Shown here: positions 1 to 5,668 of the stretch, in pieces
Numbering within the stretch: position 1 is the first letter of the stretch
How the letters are laid out: each line of letters starts with the position of its first letter
DNA from: a virus
IMG/VR virus record: IMGVR_UViG_3300012354_000003
Location: 1-43,150 of that record
Length of the DNA: 43,150 nucleotides
Direction: 5' to 3' (one strand)
Translations under genes and position numbers: made by a program
The notes under the pieces: generated by a model
Told to the model about the DNA's origin: nothing
The model's database searches: none
Seen by the model: the letters and a program-made list of their open reading frames with translations, nothing else

Positions 1-31
1 CGCCGTACAGGTCAGCGCCGTACAGGTCAGC
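1..31. repeat. Terminal direct repeat, left copy (overlap of a circular genome)
   Basis: Bases 1-31 are identical to 43120-43150. Collapsing the two copies joins the two halves of the pentapeptide-repeat gene in frame. The simplest reading is assembly overlap of a circular (or circularly permuted) genome, not a biological terminal repeat. Because the overlap lies inside a 15-bp tandem repeat, the exact copy number at the join is uncertain. Confidence 0.85.
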
Positions 32-175
32 GTCGCGCAGGTCAGCGCCGCGCAGGTCAGCGCCGCGCAGGTTAGCGTCGATAACCGCCTCTTTCAGAGT
101 CGGTTTGTCTGATTCGTAGATTACGGAACCAGTGACCCAATTTAGGATCTTGATTGTTGCGTTTACTTTTGTCAT
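1..175 (-). CDS. Pentapeptide-repeat protein, N-terminal part (gene crosses the contig join)
   Basis: The ATG at 173-175 has an AAGGAG ribosome site just upstream (minus sense). A non-repeat N-terminus of about 35 residues (MTKVNATIKILNWV...) leads into tandem A(D/N)LxG pentapeptides that run off base 1. Such repeats fold as a right-handed quadrilateral beta-helix; some members mimic DNA, but no function can be assigned here. Reading directly from base 1 to base 43150 gives a stop. Merging the identical 31-base ends keeps the frame and gives a 203-aa protein ending at 42683. The gene lies 38 bases after lemA in the same minus-strand operon. The 15-bp tandem repeats could hide assembly errors in copy number. 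Confidence 0.85.
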   Translation of the reverse strand, partial: MTKVNATIKILNWVTGSVIYESDKPTLKEAVIDANLRGADLRGADLRDADLYGADLYG

Positions 176-213
176 GATTTCTCCTTATAGATTTTAATCG
201 CTATATATGGGGC

Positions 214-798
214 TCAACTACCAAATTGAACCCGCGGCACTTTATTTGCGCCGCTATCGGCCTTAAACAATGTACGCTCTTTGAATCCGTACATGTTAGC
301 AAATAGATTGCTCGGAAAGCGTTGTGTCTGAATGTTATATCTCGTCACTGTGTCGTTATATTTATCGCGGGCGCTCGCGACACCATTCTCAGTCTTGGAC
401 AGCTCGCCGATCAATGACTGGATGTTAGCACTGCTCTTTAGGTCGGGATAATTCTCGGTAATTACTAGCAGTCTGCTAAGCGCTGATTCGGTACTACTTG
501 CAGACTTTGCCTGGTCGTCAGCACTCCTTGACCCTGCATACTGGCTACGCGCCTGAGCTAAATCGCCAAATACCTTTTGTTCTTGCAATTGTGAACCCTT
601 TACCGAGGCAACCAGATTGTCGATCAGATCGAGCCGTCGCTGATATTGAGTTTCTACCTTCGACCAGGCCTGATCCACGCCATTTTTTGAAGTCGTCAGA
701 GAATTATATGAACCGGCAAATATCGCGCCTACAATGAGTAGAACCAGGAGTACGCCCCCGAGAACTGATACAGTAACAATTGCTTTCTTATTCTTCAT
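214..798 (-). CDS. lemA: LemA family membrane-anchored protein
   Basis: 194 aa. A Lys-rich start (MKNKK) precedes one N-terminal transmembrane segment (about residues 7-29) and a long helical extracytoplasmic domain. The LemA family signature is clear: N-G-V-D-Q-A-W-S-K-V-E-T-Q-Y-Q-R-R-L-D-L-I-D at 39-60, and ITENYPDLKSS near 114-124. LemA proteins are widespread bacterial membrane proteins of unclear function, often next to TPM-domain or peptidase genes. Finding one in a phage is unusual. It starts 2 bases after the Ser-rich membrane protein gene, so the two are probably translationally coupled and may form one envelope-modifying pair (inference). Confidence 0.9.
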   Translation of the reverse strand: MKNKKAIVTVSVLGGVLLVLLIVGAIFAGSYNSLTTSKNGVDQAWSKVETQYQRRLDLIDNLVASVKGSQLQEQKVFGDLAQARSQYAGSRSADDQAKSASSTESALSRLLVITENYPDLKSSANIQSLIGELSKTENGVASARDKYNDTVTRYNIQTQRFPSNLFANMYGFKERTLFKADSGANKVPRVQFGS

Positions 799-800
799 CG

Positions 801-1313
801 CTAATCATTCCTTGTCATAAATTTATATACGCCATAACACAGCCCACCGATTACCAAGAGGCCGATAATCACCATCATGAACCATGCGCCCCAATAGACG
901 TCGTCTCCGCCCTCCTCCGCCGTTTGCACCTCCTTGCCGTCTGGTTGCACGACAGATACTTGCTGGTTGCCGTTGTGCGTCGCGATATAATACCAGGGCA
1001 ACCAGCTCCAGCCGCTTAGCCCGCTGTCGTGATAATAAACAACTGATCCCTGCGGAGCGCTATAGCCCTTGAAAGATGGACTATAGTCATCACCGACAAC
1101 TCCCTTTGAAGTGCTGTATGTCTTGTTACTTGGAGCCTTTGGGCTTGTCTTAATCGTTTGGCCAGAGCTTGATTTGAATGATCCTCCAGGCTTGGTTGTT
1201 GATGATCCCGAGCTGGATGATTTGCTATTGGAGCTACTCGAGGATCGGCCACTGGATGAACTGCGTCCACCACTGCTAGTAGCTCCTTTCGCGAAATAAG
1301 TGTAATTATTCAT
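801..1313 (-). CDS. Ser/Gly-rich single-pass membrane protein, LemA partner candidate
   Basis: 170 aa, ribosome site AGAGGA 8 bases before the ATG. Residues 12-60 are a low-complexity Ser/Gly/Lys/Thr stretch. A middle segment rich in aromatic residues follows (Y-S-P-S-F, G-W-S-W-L-P-W-Y-Y), then one hydrophobic span (about 143-163) and a short basic tail. This suggests a flexible Ser-rich region on one side of the membrane, in the manner of proteins that accompany LemA in bacteria. No domain is recognised. The gene overlaps the end of the HNH gene by 8 bases. Confidence 0.7.
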   Translation of the reverse strand: MNNYTYFAKGATSSGGRSSSSGRSSSSSNSKSSSSGSSTTKPGGSFKSSSGQTIKTSPKAPSNKTYSTSKGVVGDDYSPSFKGYSAPQGSVVYYHDSGLSGWSWLPWYYIATHNGNQQVSVVQPDGKEVQTAEEGGDDVYWGAWFMMVIIGLLVIGGLCYGVYKFMTRND

Positions 1314-1677
1314 CTTTGATTCCTCTGGAGCTATTACTCCCTTTAATTTGATCTGTTATTTCCCGATGGTGCGGACGACACATAAATCGAACATTATGCA
1401 CGTCCATCTTCAATTGCTGGTGCGATCCCCGCTTCTTGATATGATCCACGTCCAGATTCGAGCTAACTGTGCACCCTCGCATAGTGCACACGTAGCCGAC
1501 CCTGGATGTCAGGTAGGGGATCGCCACCTTATCGCGCCAGACCTCGTACACCTTGGTCGCCTTGCCCTTTTTGGGGATCGGTTTGTAGGTCTTTTTGAGA
1601 CAATCTGAGCATTTGTTTTGCAGAGTGGTATACGCTACCATCTTTGAGCCACACAGTTTGCAGACGCGCTCTATCAC
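1306..1677 (-). CDS. HNH nuclease, NinG-like
   Basis: 123 aa. An N-terminal zinc knuckle (C6xxC9 with C23xxC26) precedes an HNH core: D78-H79 in LDVDHIKKRGSH, N95, and C100-x2-H103-H104 near 95-104. This arrangement resembles NinG/Rap-type phage recombination endonucleases that resolve branched DNA. Its place directly after an Erf annealing protein supports a recombination role. The start codon overlaps the stop of the 49-aa gene by 4 bases (ATGA). A standalone homing HNH is the alternative, but lack of independent expression signals makes that less likely. Confidence 0.75.
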   Translation of the reverse strand: MIERVCKLCGSKMVAYTTLQNKCSDCLKKTYKPIPKKGKATKVYEVWRDKVAIPYLTSRVGYVCTMRGCTVSSNLDVDHIKKRGSHQQLKMDVHNVRFMCRPHHREITDQIKGSNSSRGIKDE

Positions 1678-1823
1678 ACTATTGTTTTCTTCCTGACAAT
1701 CGACTTGAACAACTTCAGTCGCTTATGATAAACGATCCGCAAGCTGGACAGCAGCACCATTATCGGGTCGTAATCCAAGTGCTCGAAATGCAACTTGTAT
1801 TTGTCCAGCTCAGACTTATTCAT
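1674..1823 (-). CDS. Small basic protein (49 aa) between erf and HNH gene
   Basis: Starts at the ATG overlapping the Erf stop (Erf ends GAATAA, this gene begins ATGAATAAG) and ends with a 4-base overlap into the HNH gene. Composition is basic (C-terminal RKKTIV) and helical. The double overlap shows it is translated in the operon. No family is recognised; a DNA-recombination accessory is possible from context only. Confidence 0.6.
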   Translation of the reverse strand: MNKSELDKYKLHFEHLDYDPIMVLLSSLRIVYHKRLKLFKSIVRKKTIV

Positions 1824-2469
1824 TATGTTCAGCCACTTTCTTGTTCTCGACCTTCTTCTTAAGTTCATTAACGGCATCGGATGCCTTAGCGAAGGTATTG
1901 GCCTGCTCAACGATCTTGTCGCGAACTTCTTTATCGACACCCAACTGATGGAGATAGCCCCGAATAGCAATGAGTTGCTTGCCGGTAGGTGGATCCATAG
2001 TTGCCATAACTTTATCCTCGGTGGATATCGATGAAGGATTCCACTTGGAAGGTGTCTTTGCGGGCTTGGTCGAGTTGTCCATGGTGTCGGCGTCTTTGGT
2101 ATCGTCGATACAGAACATGCCGTTTAGGGCGTACTTGCGGGCGTAGGAGCTAGCTGATCCAGTGACCTGTGCCTCGTCCATACCTTTCTTAGTCTCAGCT
2201 TCGCGAGCATACGCTGTCGCCGTCTCGCATTGCGTGCCATCCCAGACCTTCACGCACGCTCTGACATAGTAACGATCGCCAAGCTGTACTAAATCGTCTG
2301 ATATGGTAAGTAGTAAGTTGTGCGATCTTAGAAGCGGCTTTACCGCCTCCAGGATGTCTTCACACGACCGATAGTTGTAGTTACCGAAAGTATTTTTTTG
2401 ATTTTTCGGAGCCTTTAACTCGGCCTGAATCTTCACTAGCTTGCCTTGGAGTGATTCTGCTTCAGCCAT
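1816..2469 (-). CDS. erf: Erf-family single-strand annealing recombinase
   Basis: 217 aa from the ATG at 2467-2469 (MAEAESLQGKL), which has a GAGGGTTAGG ribosome site. The longer open frame upstream is discarded because it runs through the preceding gene. The ERF signature is present: GNYNYRSCEDILEAVKPLL, then V-x-G-S-A-S-S-Y-A-R-K-Y-A-L around 110-125, with a C-terminal helical tail rich in Lys and Glu. Erf proteins anneal complementary single strands and circularise or recombine phage DNA. It sits upstream of a NinG-like HNH gene, a common recombination module. Confidence 0.92.
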   Translation of the reverse strand: MAEAESLQGKLVKIQAELKAPKNQKNTFGNYNYRSCEDILEAVKPLLRSHNLLLTISDDLVQLGDRYYVRACVKVWDGTQCETATAYAREAETKKGMDEAQVTGSASSYARKYALNGMFCIDDTKDADTMDNSTKPAKTPSKWNPSSISTEDKVMATMDPPTGKQLIAIRGYLHQLGVDKEVRDKIVEQANTFAKASDAVNELKKKVENKKVAEHNE

Positions 2470-2470
2470 C

Positions 2471-2740
2471 CTAACCCTCACACCCGTCAAAGCTGGCTTC
2501 ATTGTCCTTGGCTTGTTGATACGCATTGTCCGAATCATCGAGATTAACCAGCACTCTGACCTTCTTGTACTCGTGGTCATTGATCTCTTTGATCGTGCGA
2601 CCGAGCTTCAACTCTGATTTAATTCTATTTTTGTGGGCGCGCACGTCCTGCTGCAGCCCAATCTCTTCACGGGATTTTGCAATCCAGACAGGGAACATGC
2701 TATCTTCTTCGCCGGGCTGGTGAGTGACTTTAATCTTCAT
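2471..2740 (-). CDS. Hypothetical protein preceding erf (89 aa)
   Basis: Starts at the ATG 2738-2740 (MKIKVTHQPGEED) behind a GAAGGA ribosome site, and ends one base before erf. Charged, soluble, mixed composition, with central K-N-R-I-K-S-E-L-K-L-G and acidic C-terminus. Position next to erf hints at a recombination accessory. No family recognised. Confidence 0.7.
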   Translation of the reverse strand: MKIKVTHQPGEEDSMFPVWIAKSREEIGLQQDVRAHKNRIKSELKLGRTIKEINDHEYKKVRVLVNLDDSDNAYQQAKDNEASFDGCEG

Positions 2741-2742
2741 AA

Positions 2743-2823
2743 TTATCCTTCCTCGGCTGCTCGCCGTAGCGCATGAATGGGTGAAAGCGAAGCCGGCCGA
2801 CTCCTGAAACGCCCGGGTGACAT
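2743..2823 (-). CDS. Possible 26-aa Arg-rich peptide
   Basis: ATG at 2821-2823 with a GAAGAAGAG purine tract upstream. The peptide is Arg/Pro/Ser-rich (MSPGRFRSRPASLSP...) and stops 2 bases before the next ATG. The spacing suits a small coupled leader ORF, but length alone gives little support. Confidence 0.3.
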   Translation of the reverse strand: MSPGRFRSRPASLSPIHALRRAAEEG

Positions 2824-2846
2824 TTCTCTTCTTCATCCGCTACAGT

Positions 2847-2869
2847 AAGCAGCCGAAACTGCTTACGTG
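2847..2869 (-). other. Stem-loop after the 74-aa membrane protein gene
   Basis: Read on the minus strand, GTAAGCAG pairs with CTGCTTAC around a 6-7 base loop, directly after the stop at 2871. No T-run follows, so it is more likely an mRNA processing or stability hairpin than a terminator. Confidence 0.45.
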
Positions 2870-2870
2870 A

Positions 2871-3095
2871 TTAGGCTCGTGCCTTTTTTGCAACTGGTTT
2901 GATGCGTTCTTTCTTCTCAGCCAAGTTCAGGGTGTACCAACCAAACTCCAGGCCAATCGCGTACAGGATCGCTCCCGTACCCAGAACCTGCAAGACCGGA
3001 ATGTGACCCATGACCTCTAATGGCGGGAGCAAAAAGGTGCTCGCACCAGGTACGATTAGTAAAAGTTTGTTTAAGAACGTTAGGATTGTTTTCAT
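2871..3095 (-). CDS. Small two-span membrane protein (holin-like size)
   Basis: 74 aa. The ATG at 3093-3095 follows an AGGGGG ribosome site. An upstream in-frame ATG at 3120-3122 is rejected because it lies in the base of a large RNA fold and has no ribosome site. Hydrophobic spans are at about 8-33 and 38-58 and the C-terminus is strongly basic (AEKKERIKPVAKKARA). Small size, two spans and a charged tail resemble class II holins, and a lysin-like gene lies upstream. A clear lysis block exists elsewhere, so the role is uncertain. Confidence 0.65.
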   Translation of the reverse strand: MKTILTFLNKLLLIVPGASTFLLPPLEVMGHIPVLQVLGTGAILYAIGLEFGWYTLNLAEKKERIKPVAKKARA

Positions 3096-3116
3096 ATGCC
3101 CCCTAATTAGTTTTGG

Positions 3117-3339
3117 GTTCATACAGTCGCATGGAAGCCAGTAGAGACTCCCTGGGTTGCAACCTTGACTACCTACTCCCTATAGGGTTTCAGCAGATCT
3201 TAGCTTCTACTGGCTACTAGCGATAAACTCAATGTAATTACCGCTAGCGACCACATAAGTTTCCTTGCCAAAACGCGATTAAGGCATTAGAACACAAACG
3301 ATTTTTTGCGTACTTATGTGGCCATGTGACTGTATGAAC
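3117..3339 (-). ncRNA. Candidate structured RNA: tight four-way junction
   Basis: No gene fits 3096-3598. By eye, 3117-3134 pairs with 3322-3339 (18 bp, one non-Watson-Crick pair) and encloses three arms: 3137-3145 with 3206-3214, 3217-3226 with 3238-3247, and 3251-3260 with 3312-3321. Linkers between arms are only 0-3 bases, as in a folded RNA junction. On the minus strand (sense of the operon) the 3217/3247 arm and the neighbouring 3358/3408 hairpin gain G-U pairs. The closing stem gains its wobble on the plus strand, so strand is not certain. It could be an ornate phage ncRNA, a translational control element for the 74-aa gene starting 22 bases later, or a DNA structure such as an origin. 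Confidence 0.55.
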
Positions 3340-3357
3340 AGTTTTAGTTTTGTTAGA

Positions 3358-3408
3358 CGATACCTACGGTCAAGTGGGAAATTTCCTTACTGCTGACCGC
3401 AGGTATCG
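3358..3408 (-). ncRNA. Long hairpin next to the four-way junction
   Basis: 3358-3372 pairs with 3394-3408: 15 bp with one position that is G-U on the minus strand and A-C on the plus. The enclosed segment can extend the stem through GGAAATTTCC. Together with GCTAG-CAAC-CTAGC (3420-3433) and TGGAGA/TCTCCA (3445-3450 with 3469-3474) it forms a second domain of the structured region. Confidence 0.5.
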
Positions 3409-3598
3409 GAGATGTTTCTGCTAGCAACCTAGCGACGTTGTTCATGGAGAGCTGAGAGAATAAGCACGTCTCCAAACCATCTATGAAAATACTTGAGGAC
3501 TGTGTGGGTGAGCTACACTTTCACGGGGTAGGTACTAGCCATATAAGCCTGGCTCTTGCTGTGTGCCTATGCCCTCAGGTCCCCATGAACAACGGATT
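3409..3598. other. Gene-free remainder of the structured region
   Basis: Contains the two short hairpins noted for 3420-3474 and an outer pairing of 3491-3498 with 3573-3580 (8 bp with one T-G pair in plus sense). No open frame with a ribosome site is visible. It looks like a continuation of the structured RNA between the lysin stop and the four-way junction. Confidence 0.35.
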
Positions 3599-4069
3599 TT
3601 ACTTACATGCCCAAAGCCCCTGCTGCCCTGCTGCAAACATCTGCGCAGTCACCTCGGCATTCGCACGTGGGTCAAAAACTGAAGCGCCTGACCAGCCATA
3701 TTTAGCTGCCCGAGCAGGCCAATATCCACTTACGTGTTGATAAAGCCCCGACGGGTTGCCGTTCTCGTAATAGCTATGATTAACCGAGTTCGGATTCAGA
3801 CCGCTCTCACATTTCGCCACACGCACAAAGTGCTCTTCGTCAATGCCGTACTTGCGAGCCGCCTGCCGTACGATGAGTTCAATGTCACCGCCGGATGAAG
3901 CAGCCGCTTGGGGCGGACTGACTTTGGGATGTGTGTACTGTGCAATTTCGGTAATGTGCACAGTCGATAGACTAACCCGCAGCTTTGCTGGCTGCTGTGT
4001 GTGGATAGTCAGATTGTTAAAATGCGCTGGTTCTACAACCTTGTTGGTTGGAAGAGGCGTAACTGTCAT
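3599..4069 (-). CDS. Secreted lytic transglycosylase-like muralytic enzyme
   Basis: 156 aa from ATG 4067-4069. A Pro/Thr-rich N-terminal stretch leads into a C-terminal lysozyme-fold domain (about 62-156): VAKCESGLNPNSVN with candidate catalytic Glu88, GNPSGLYQHVSGYW, DPRANAEVTAQMFAAG and a closing W-A-C. C87 and C155 probably form a disulfide. Such domains cleave peptidoglycan and are common in Actinobacteria and Patescibacteria. The annotated ATG has no ribosome site. Extending to ATT at 4112-4114, 7 bases after a GAGGA, adds MRISTALIGTVTSVLM, which looks like a signal peptide (171 aa total). It lies in an early-type operon with erf, apart from the endolysin. Confidence 0.8.
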   Translation of the reverse strand: MTVTPLPTNKVVEPAHFNNLTIHTQQPAKLRVSLSTVHITEIAQYTHPKVSPPQAAASSGGDIELIVRQAARKYGIDEEHFVRVAKCESGLNPNSVNHSYYENGNPSGLYQHVSGYWPARAAKYGWSGASVFDPRANAEVTAQMFAAGQQGLWACK

Positions 4070-4269
4070 CAGAACCGAAGTGACAGTGCCTATCAGCGCG
4101 GTCGAGATACGAATAATCGTGTCCTCGGTTACGCTTCACCGCAGCCTTGCAGTTAGCGCGGTGGCGGAGTTTGTAAGACTCTGCTGTTCGTTTGTCCCCC
4201 TTATGGCAACCGCTGAGATAAGTGACTTATGAGCGTGCGTTCATGGGACACGGGTTTTTGATCCGCCTG

Positions 4270-4304
4270 CGTGAGGCTACTAGGAGTGACTTACTAGCCT
4301 CACG
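4270..4304. other. 10-bp stem-loop in the leader of the lysin operon
   Basis: CGTGAGGCTA (4270-4279) pairs perfectly with TAGCCTCACG (4295-4304) around a 15-base loop. No T-run follows on either strand, so it is not an intrinsic terminator. It lies between a terminator (4313-4340) and the lysin gene in the same transcript. Confidence 0.5.
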
Positions 4305-4312
4305 GGGTAAAT

Positions 4313-4340
4313 AAAAAACCGAGTGTTTTCTTCAACTCGG
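4313..4340 (-). terminator. Intrinsic terminator inside the lysin-operon leader
   Basis: On the minus strand CCGAGT (4340-4335) pairs with ACTCGG (4324-4319) around a 10-base loop, followed by six T residues (4318-4313) and more AT. It lies about 125 bases downstream of the strong promoter at 4472-4500 and before the lysin gene. It therefore acts either as an attenuator or as the end of a separate small RNA. Confidence 0.75.
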
Positions 4341-4465
4341 CTTAATCAGCTATTCCGTTATAGAGGTCGTTTTGGCTATATCCCCTTTCACGAAGGATAT
4401 ATTGTGCGACATACACGATTAGCTTTTAGCCGTTTGAAGTAAATGTTTATTTGTGAAGGAACGAT
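4341..4465 (-). ncRNA. Possible small leader RNA between promoter and terminator
   Basis: Transcription from the promoter at 4472-4500 would give about 150 nt ending at the terminator 4313-4340. It has no good open frame. Visible pairings include ATATCC with GGATAT around a loop (about 4382-4405), enclosed by GGCTA/TAGCC. The loop contains GTGAAAGG, nearly complementary to CCTTCAC near the 5' end. It could be an antitermination leader or an independent sRNA. Confidence 0.4.
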
Positions 4466-4471
4466 AACTGC

Positions 4472-4500
4472 ATTGTATCAAACAATCCTCTATTTGTCAA
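4472..4500 (-). promoter_or_regulatory. Near-consensus sigma-70 promoter, early-type operon
   Basis: Minus strand: TTGACA (4500-4495), 17-bp spacer, TACAAT (4477-4472). Predicted start near 4465, reading toward the lysin, the structured RNA, erf, lemA and onward across the contig join. It is one of the best promoters in the window. Confidence 0.85.
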
Positions 4501-4531
4501 TACGCTAGTGATTACCCGCGACCTACAGCGA

Positions 4532-4567
4532 TTTAAAAACACCGGAATTGACACCGGTGTTTTTAAA
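4532..4567. terminator. Bidirectional intrinsic terminator after the 83-aa gene
   Basis: 4532-4545 pairs perfectly with 4554-4567 (14 bp, A-tract, CACCGG core, T-tract), so it can terminate in both directions. It separates the 83-aa gene (stop at 4586) from the promoter at 4472-4500. Confidence 0.85.
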
Positions 4568-4585
4568 TTATATTGGATCGCTTAA

Positions 4586-4837
4586 CTACCTAGTCTGAAG
4601 TTCCAACCTGTTCAATAGCGCAACGAGTAATCTATTAAGAAATCTTTTGCGATTCCTTCCATAGCGAACTGAGAAAACTTTGGCGGCCTCAAAATCCATA
4701 CAGATCTTGCTCGTACACTCAGCATTCGGACAATAGCCTACGAATGCTCCCAGCCTTCCATTACCCATCCGTATCATCGTACCTACTTGTTTCTTTCGCC
4801 CACGAATGTTTGTCTTGACTGCGTTTAATTCGTACAT
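4586..4837 (-). CDS. Hypothetical basic protein (83 aa)
   Basis: ATG at 4835-4837 (MYELNAVKTNIRGRKKQ) behind an AGGAG ribosome site; an upstream in-frame ATG at 4891 lacks one. Three Cys near the middle (Y-C-P-N-A-E-C-T-S-K-I-C) and a very basic C-terminus (RYGRNRKRFLNR) suggest nucleic-acid binding, but no family is recognised. It stands alone, closed by the terminator at 4532-4567. Confidence 0.6.
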   Translation of the reverse strand: MYELNAVKTNIRGRKKQVGTMIRMGNGRLGAFVGYCPNAECTSKICMDFEAAKVFSVRYGRNRKRFLNRLLVALLNRLELQTR

Positions 4838-5118
4838 GGTGGATCTCCTGCCCTGCCCCCTAAATTTGCTCCAACTAGCTAGTCCTCTCATTTTAAATTT
4901 TTCAGAGATTTATTACTAGAATGGTGCTTACGTTTATAAATTGGTACTATTAGTTGTAGTGGCTTCGCTTGACAAATCTTTTTAATGTTTCCGTAATAGT
5001 ATGTCCGCTAACGCTCATTTTTGGGTGATTTCTCTTTCTTTATATTTATTAATATATAAAAAGGAAGGTACCCCGTTATGAACTTAAATTCTGAAGATCT
5101 GAACTTAAATTTTGAAGA
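4838..5118. other. AT-rich gap with a tandem repeat
   Basis: 281 bases with no convincing minus-strand gene. It holds the leader of the 83-aa gene and, at 5079-5120, two 21-bp tandem units (GAACTTAAATTyTGAAGATC core) next to the winged-helix gene. AT-richness and direct repeats beside a replication-type protein make it a weak origin candidate. Confidence 0.35.
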
Positions 5119-5224
5119 TCACGAGCTGTGGATAACTCTCCTTTTGGTGTTGCCTATTTCAACATATTTCTCCCAAAACTCACGCATGTTTCGGCGTCTT
5201 TGGGTGCCCTTCGTGGCTTCGTAG
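5078..5224 (+). CDS. Possible antisense small membrane peptide (48 aa)
   Basis: ATG at 5078 with AAGGAAGG upstream (spacing about 9). The start encodes a 7-residue repeat (NLNSEDL/NLNFED) from the 21-bp tandem repeat, then one hydrophobic segment (LWITLLLVLPISTYF) and a basic tail. It overlaps the 3' end of the 127-aa minus-strand gene by 106 bases, so it may be chance. Confidence 0.25.
   Translation: MNLNSEDLNLNFEDHELWITLLLVLPISTYFSQNSRMFRRLWVPFVAS
5079..5120. repeat. Two tandem 21-bp direct repeats
   Basis: Units 5079-5099 and 5100-5120 differ at one base. They lie at the end of the winged-helix gene and could be iteron-like sites for its product (inference). Confidence 0.7.
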
Positions 5225-5502
5225 GCGGTCGGTAAGACGTGAAATCGGAAGCCATTGCTAGTACGTTCGACAGACAGCCATTCAGTAGCTGATAGGACCT
5301 CTCGTGCCAATCGTTGCTTATGTTCACTCAGGCCGGTACGACCCTTTATCTCCTCTGTCTTATAAAAAAAGCAACTCTCCTTTTTGTATAGTTGCTGGCG
5401 ATATCGGATCGCCTCATAATACAAAGCTGTATCTTCACCACCAAACAGTTCAAACACCTCAGCAACGGTATTGTCATGTATTCTGAAGTTAAGCTTGCCC
5501 AT
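5119..5502 (-). CDS. Winged-helix replication-type protein
   Basis: 127 aa, strong AAGGAGG ribosome site. An N-terminal DnaD/replisome-organiser-like segment (ALYYEAIRYRQQLYKKES) is followed by a helix-turn-helix/wing region (Y-K-T-E-E-I-K-G-R-T-G-L-S-E-H-K-Q...LSATEWLSVERTSNGFRFHVL). This pattern occurs in small phage replication initiators and their paralogues. No helicase, polymerase or primase gene is recognised elsewhere, so this is the best initiator candidate. It has its own promoter (5597-5625) with a promoter-proximal hairpin. Confidence 0.6.
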   Translation of the reverse strand: MGKLNFRIHDNTVAEVFELFGGEDTALYYEAIRYRQQLYKKESCFFYKTEEIKGRTGLSEHKQRLAREVLSATEWLSVERTSNGFRFHVLPTAYEATKGTQRRRNMREFWEKYVEIGNTKRRVIHSS

Positions 5503-5541
5503 AAAAAGAACCTCCTTATGTTTTTAAAGAGGCTAGTATAA

Positions 5542-5582
5542 ACTAGAAAACTCGCCCTGGGCGCCAAGGCGAGAGATCTAGT
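5542..5582 (-). terminator. Terminator-like hairpin in the leader of the winged-helix gene
   Basis: Minus strand: CTCGCC (5573-5568) pairs with GGCGAG (5556-5551), followed by TTTT (5550-5547). An outer ACTAGA/TCTAGT stem (5582-5577 with 5547-5542) extends it. It begins about 10 bases after the predicted start of transcription, so it looks like an attenuator. Confidence 0.6.
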
Positions 5583-5596
5583 AAGTCACTGCTTAC

Positions 5597-5625
5597 AGTA
5601 TAACAGGTCTGTTAATGGGGTACAA
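5597..5625 (-). promoter_or_regulatory. Sigma-70 promoter for the winged-helix gene
   Basis: Minus strand: TTGTAC (5625-5620), 17-bp spacer, TATACT (5602-5597). Start expected near 5590. Confidence 0.75.
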
Positions 5626-5668
5626 GACTTTTGTTACTGCTTATAACCACGGCCAAGTGATTAAATTA

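Noticed and set aside
1348-1608. Long plus-strand frames opposite minus-strand genes (here and at many other places)
   Set aside because: They are shadows of real genes: no ribosome sites, unlikely composition, and full overlap with confident minus-strand genes.
2470-2580. Upstream extension of the Erf frame
   Set aside because: It runs through the preceding gene and has no ribosome site; the ATG at 2467-2469 has one and gives a standard Erf start.
3117-3339. tRNA or tmRNA
   Set aside because: The cloverleaf-like junction has no T-loop consensus (GTTCRANNC), no CCA end and arms far too long. No tRNA was seen elsewhere in the window.
4270-4304. Intrinsic terminator
   Set aside because: The stem is strong, but no T-run follows in either direction.
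4969-5000. Plus-strand promoter (TTGACA at 4969-4974)
   Set aside because: No -10 at 16-18 bp spacing; only CGTAAT or weaker. The only downstream plus frame is doubtful.
5079-5120. CRISPR array
   Set aside because: Only two directly abutting units with no spacers. The end repeats are pentapeptide-coding, also without spacers.
4285-5597. 13-base match AGTGACTTACTAG on opposite strands at 4285-4297 and near 5579-5593
   Set aside because: Matches of this length are expected by chance in 43 kb, and contexts differ.
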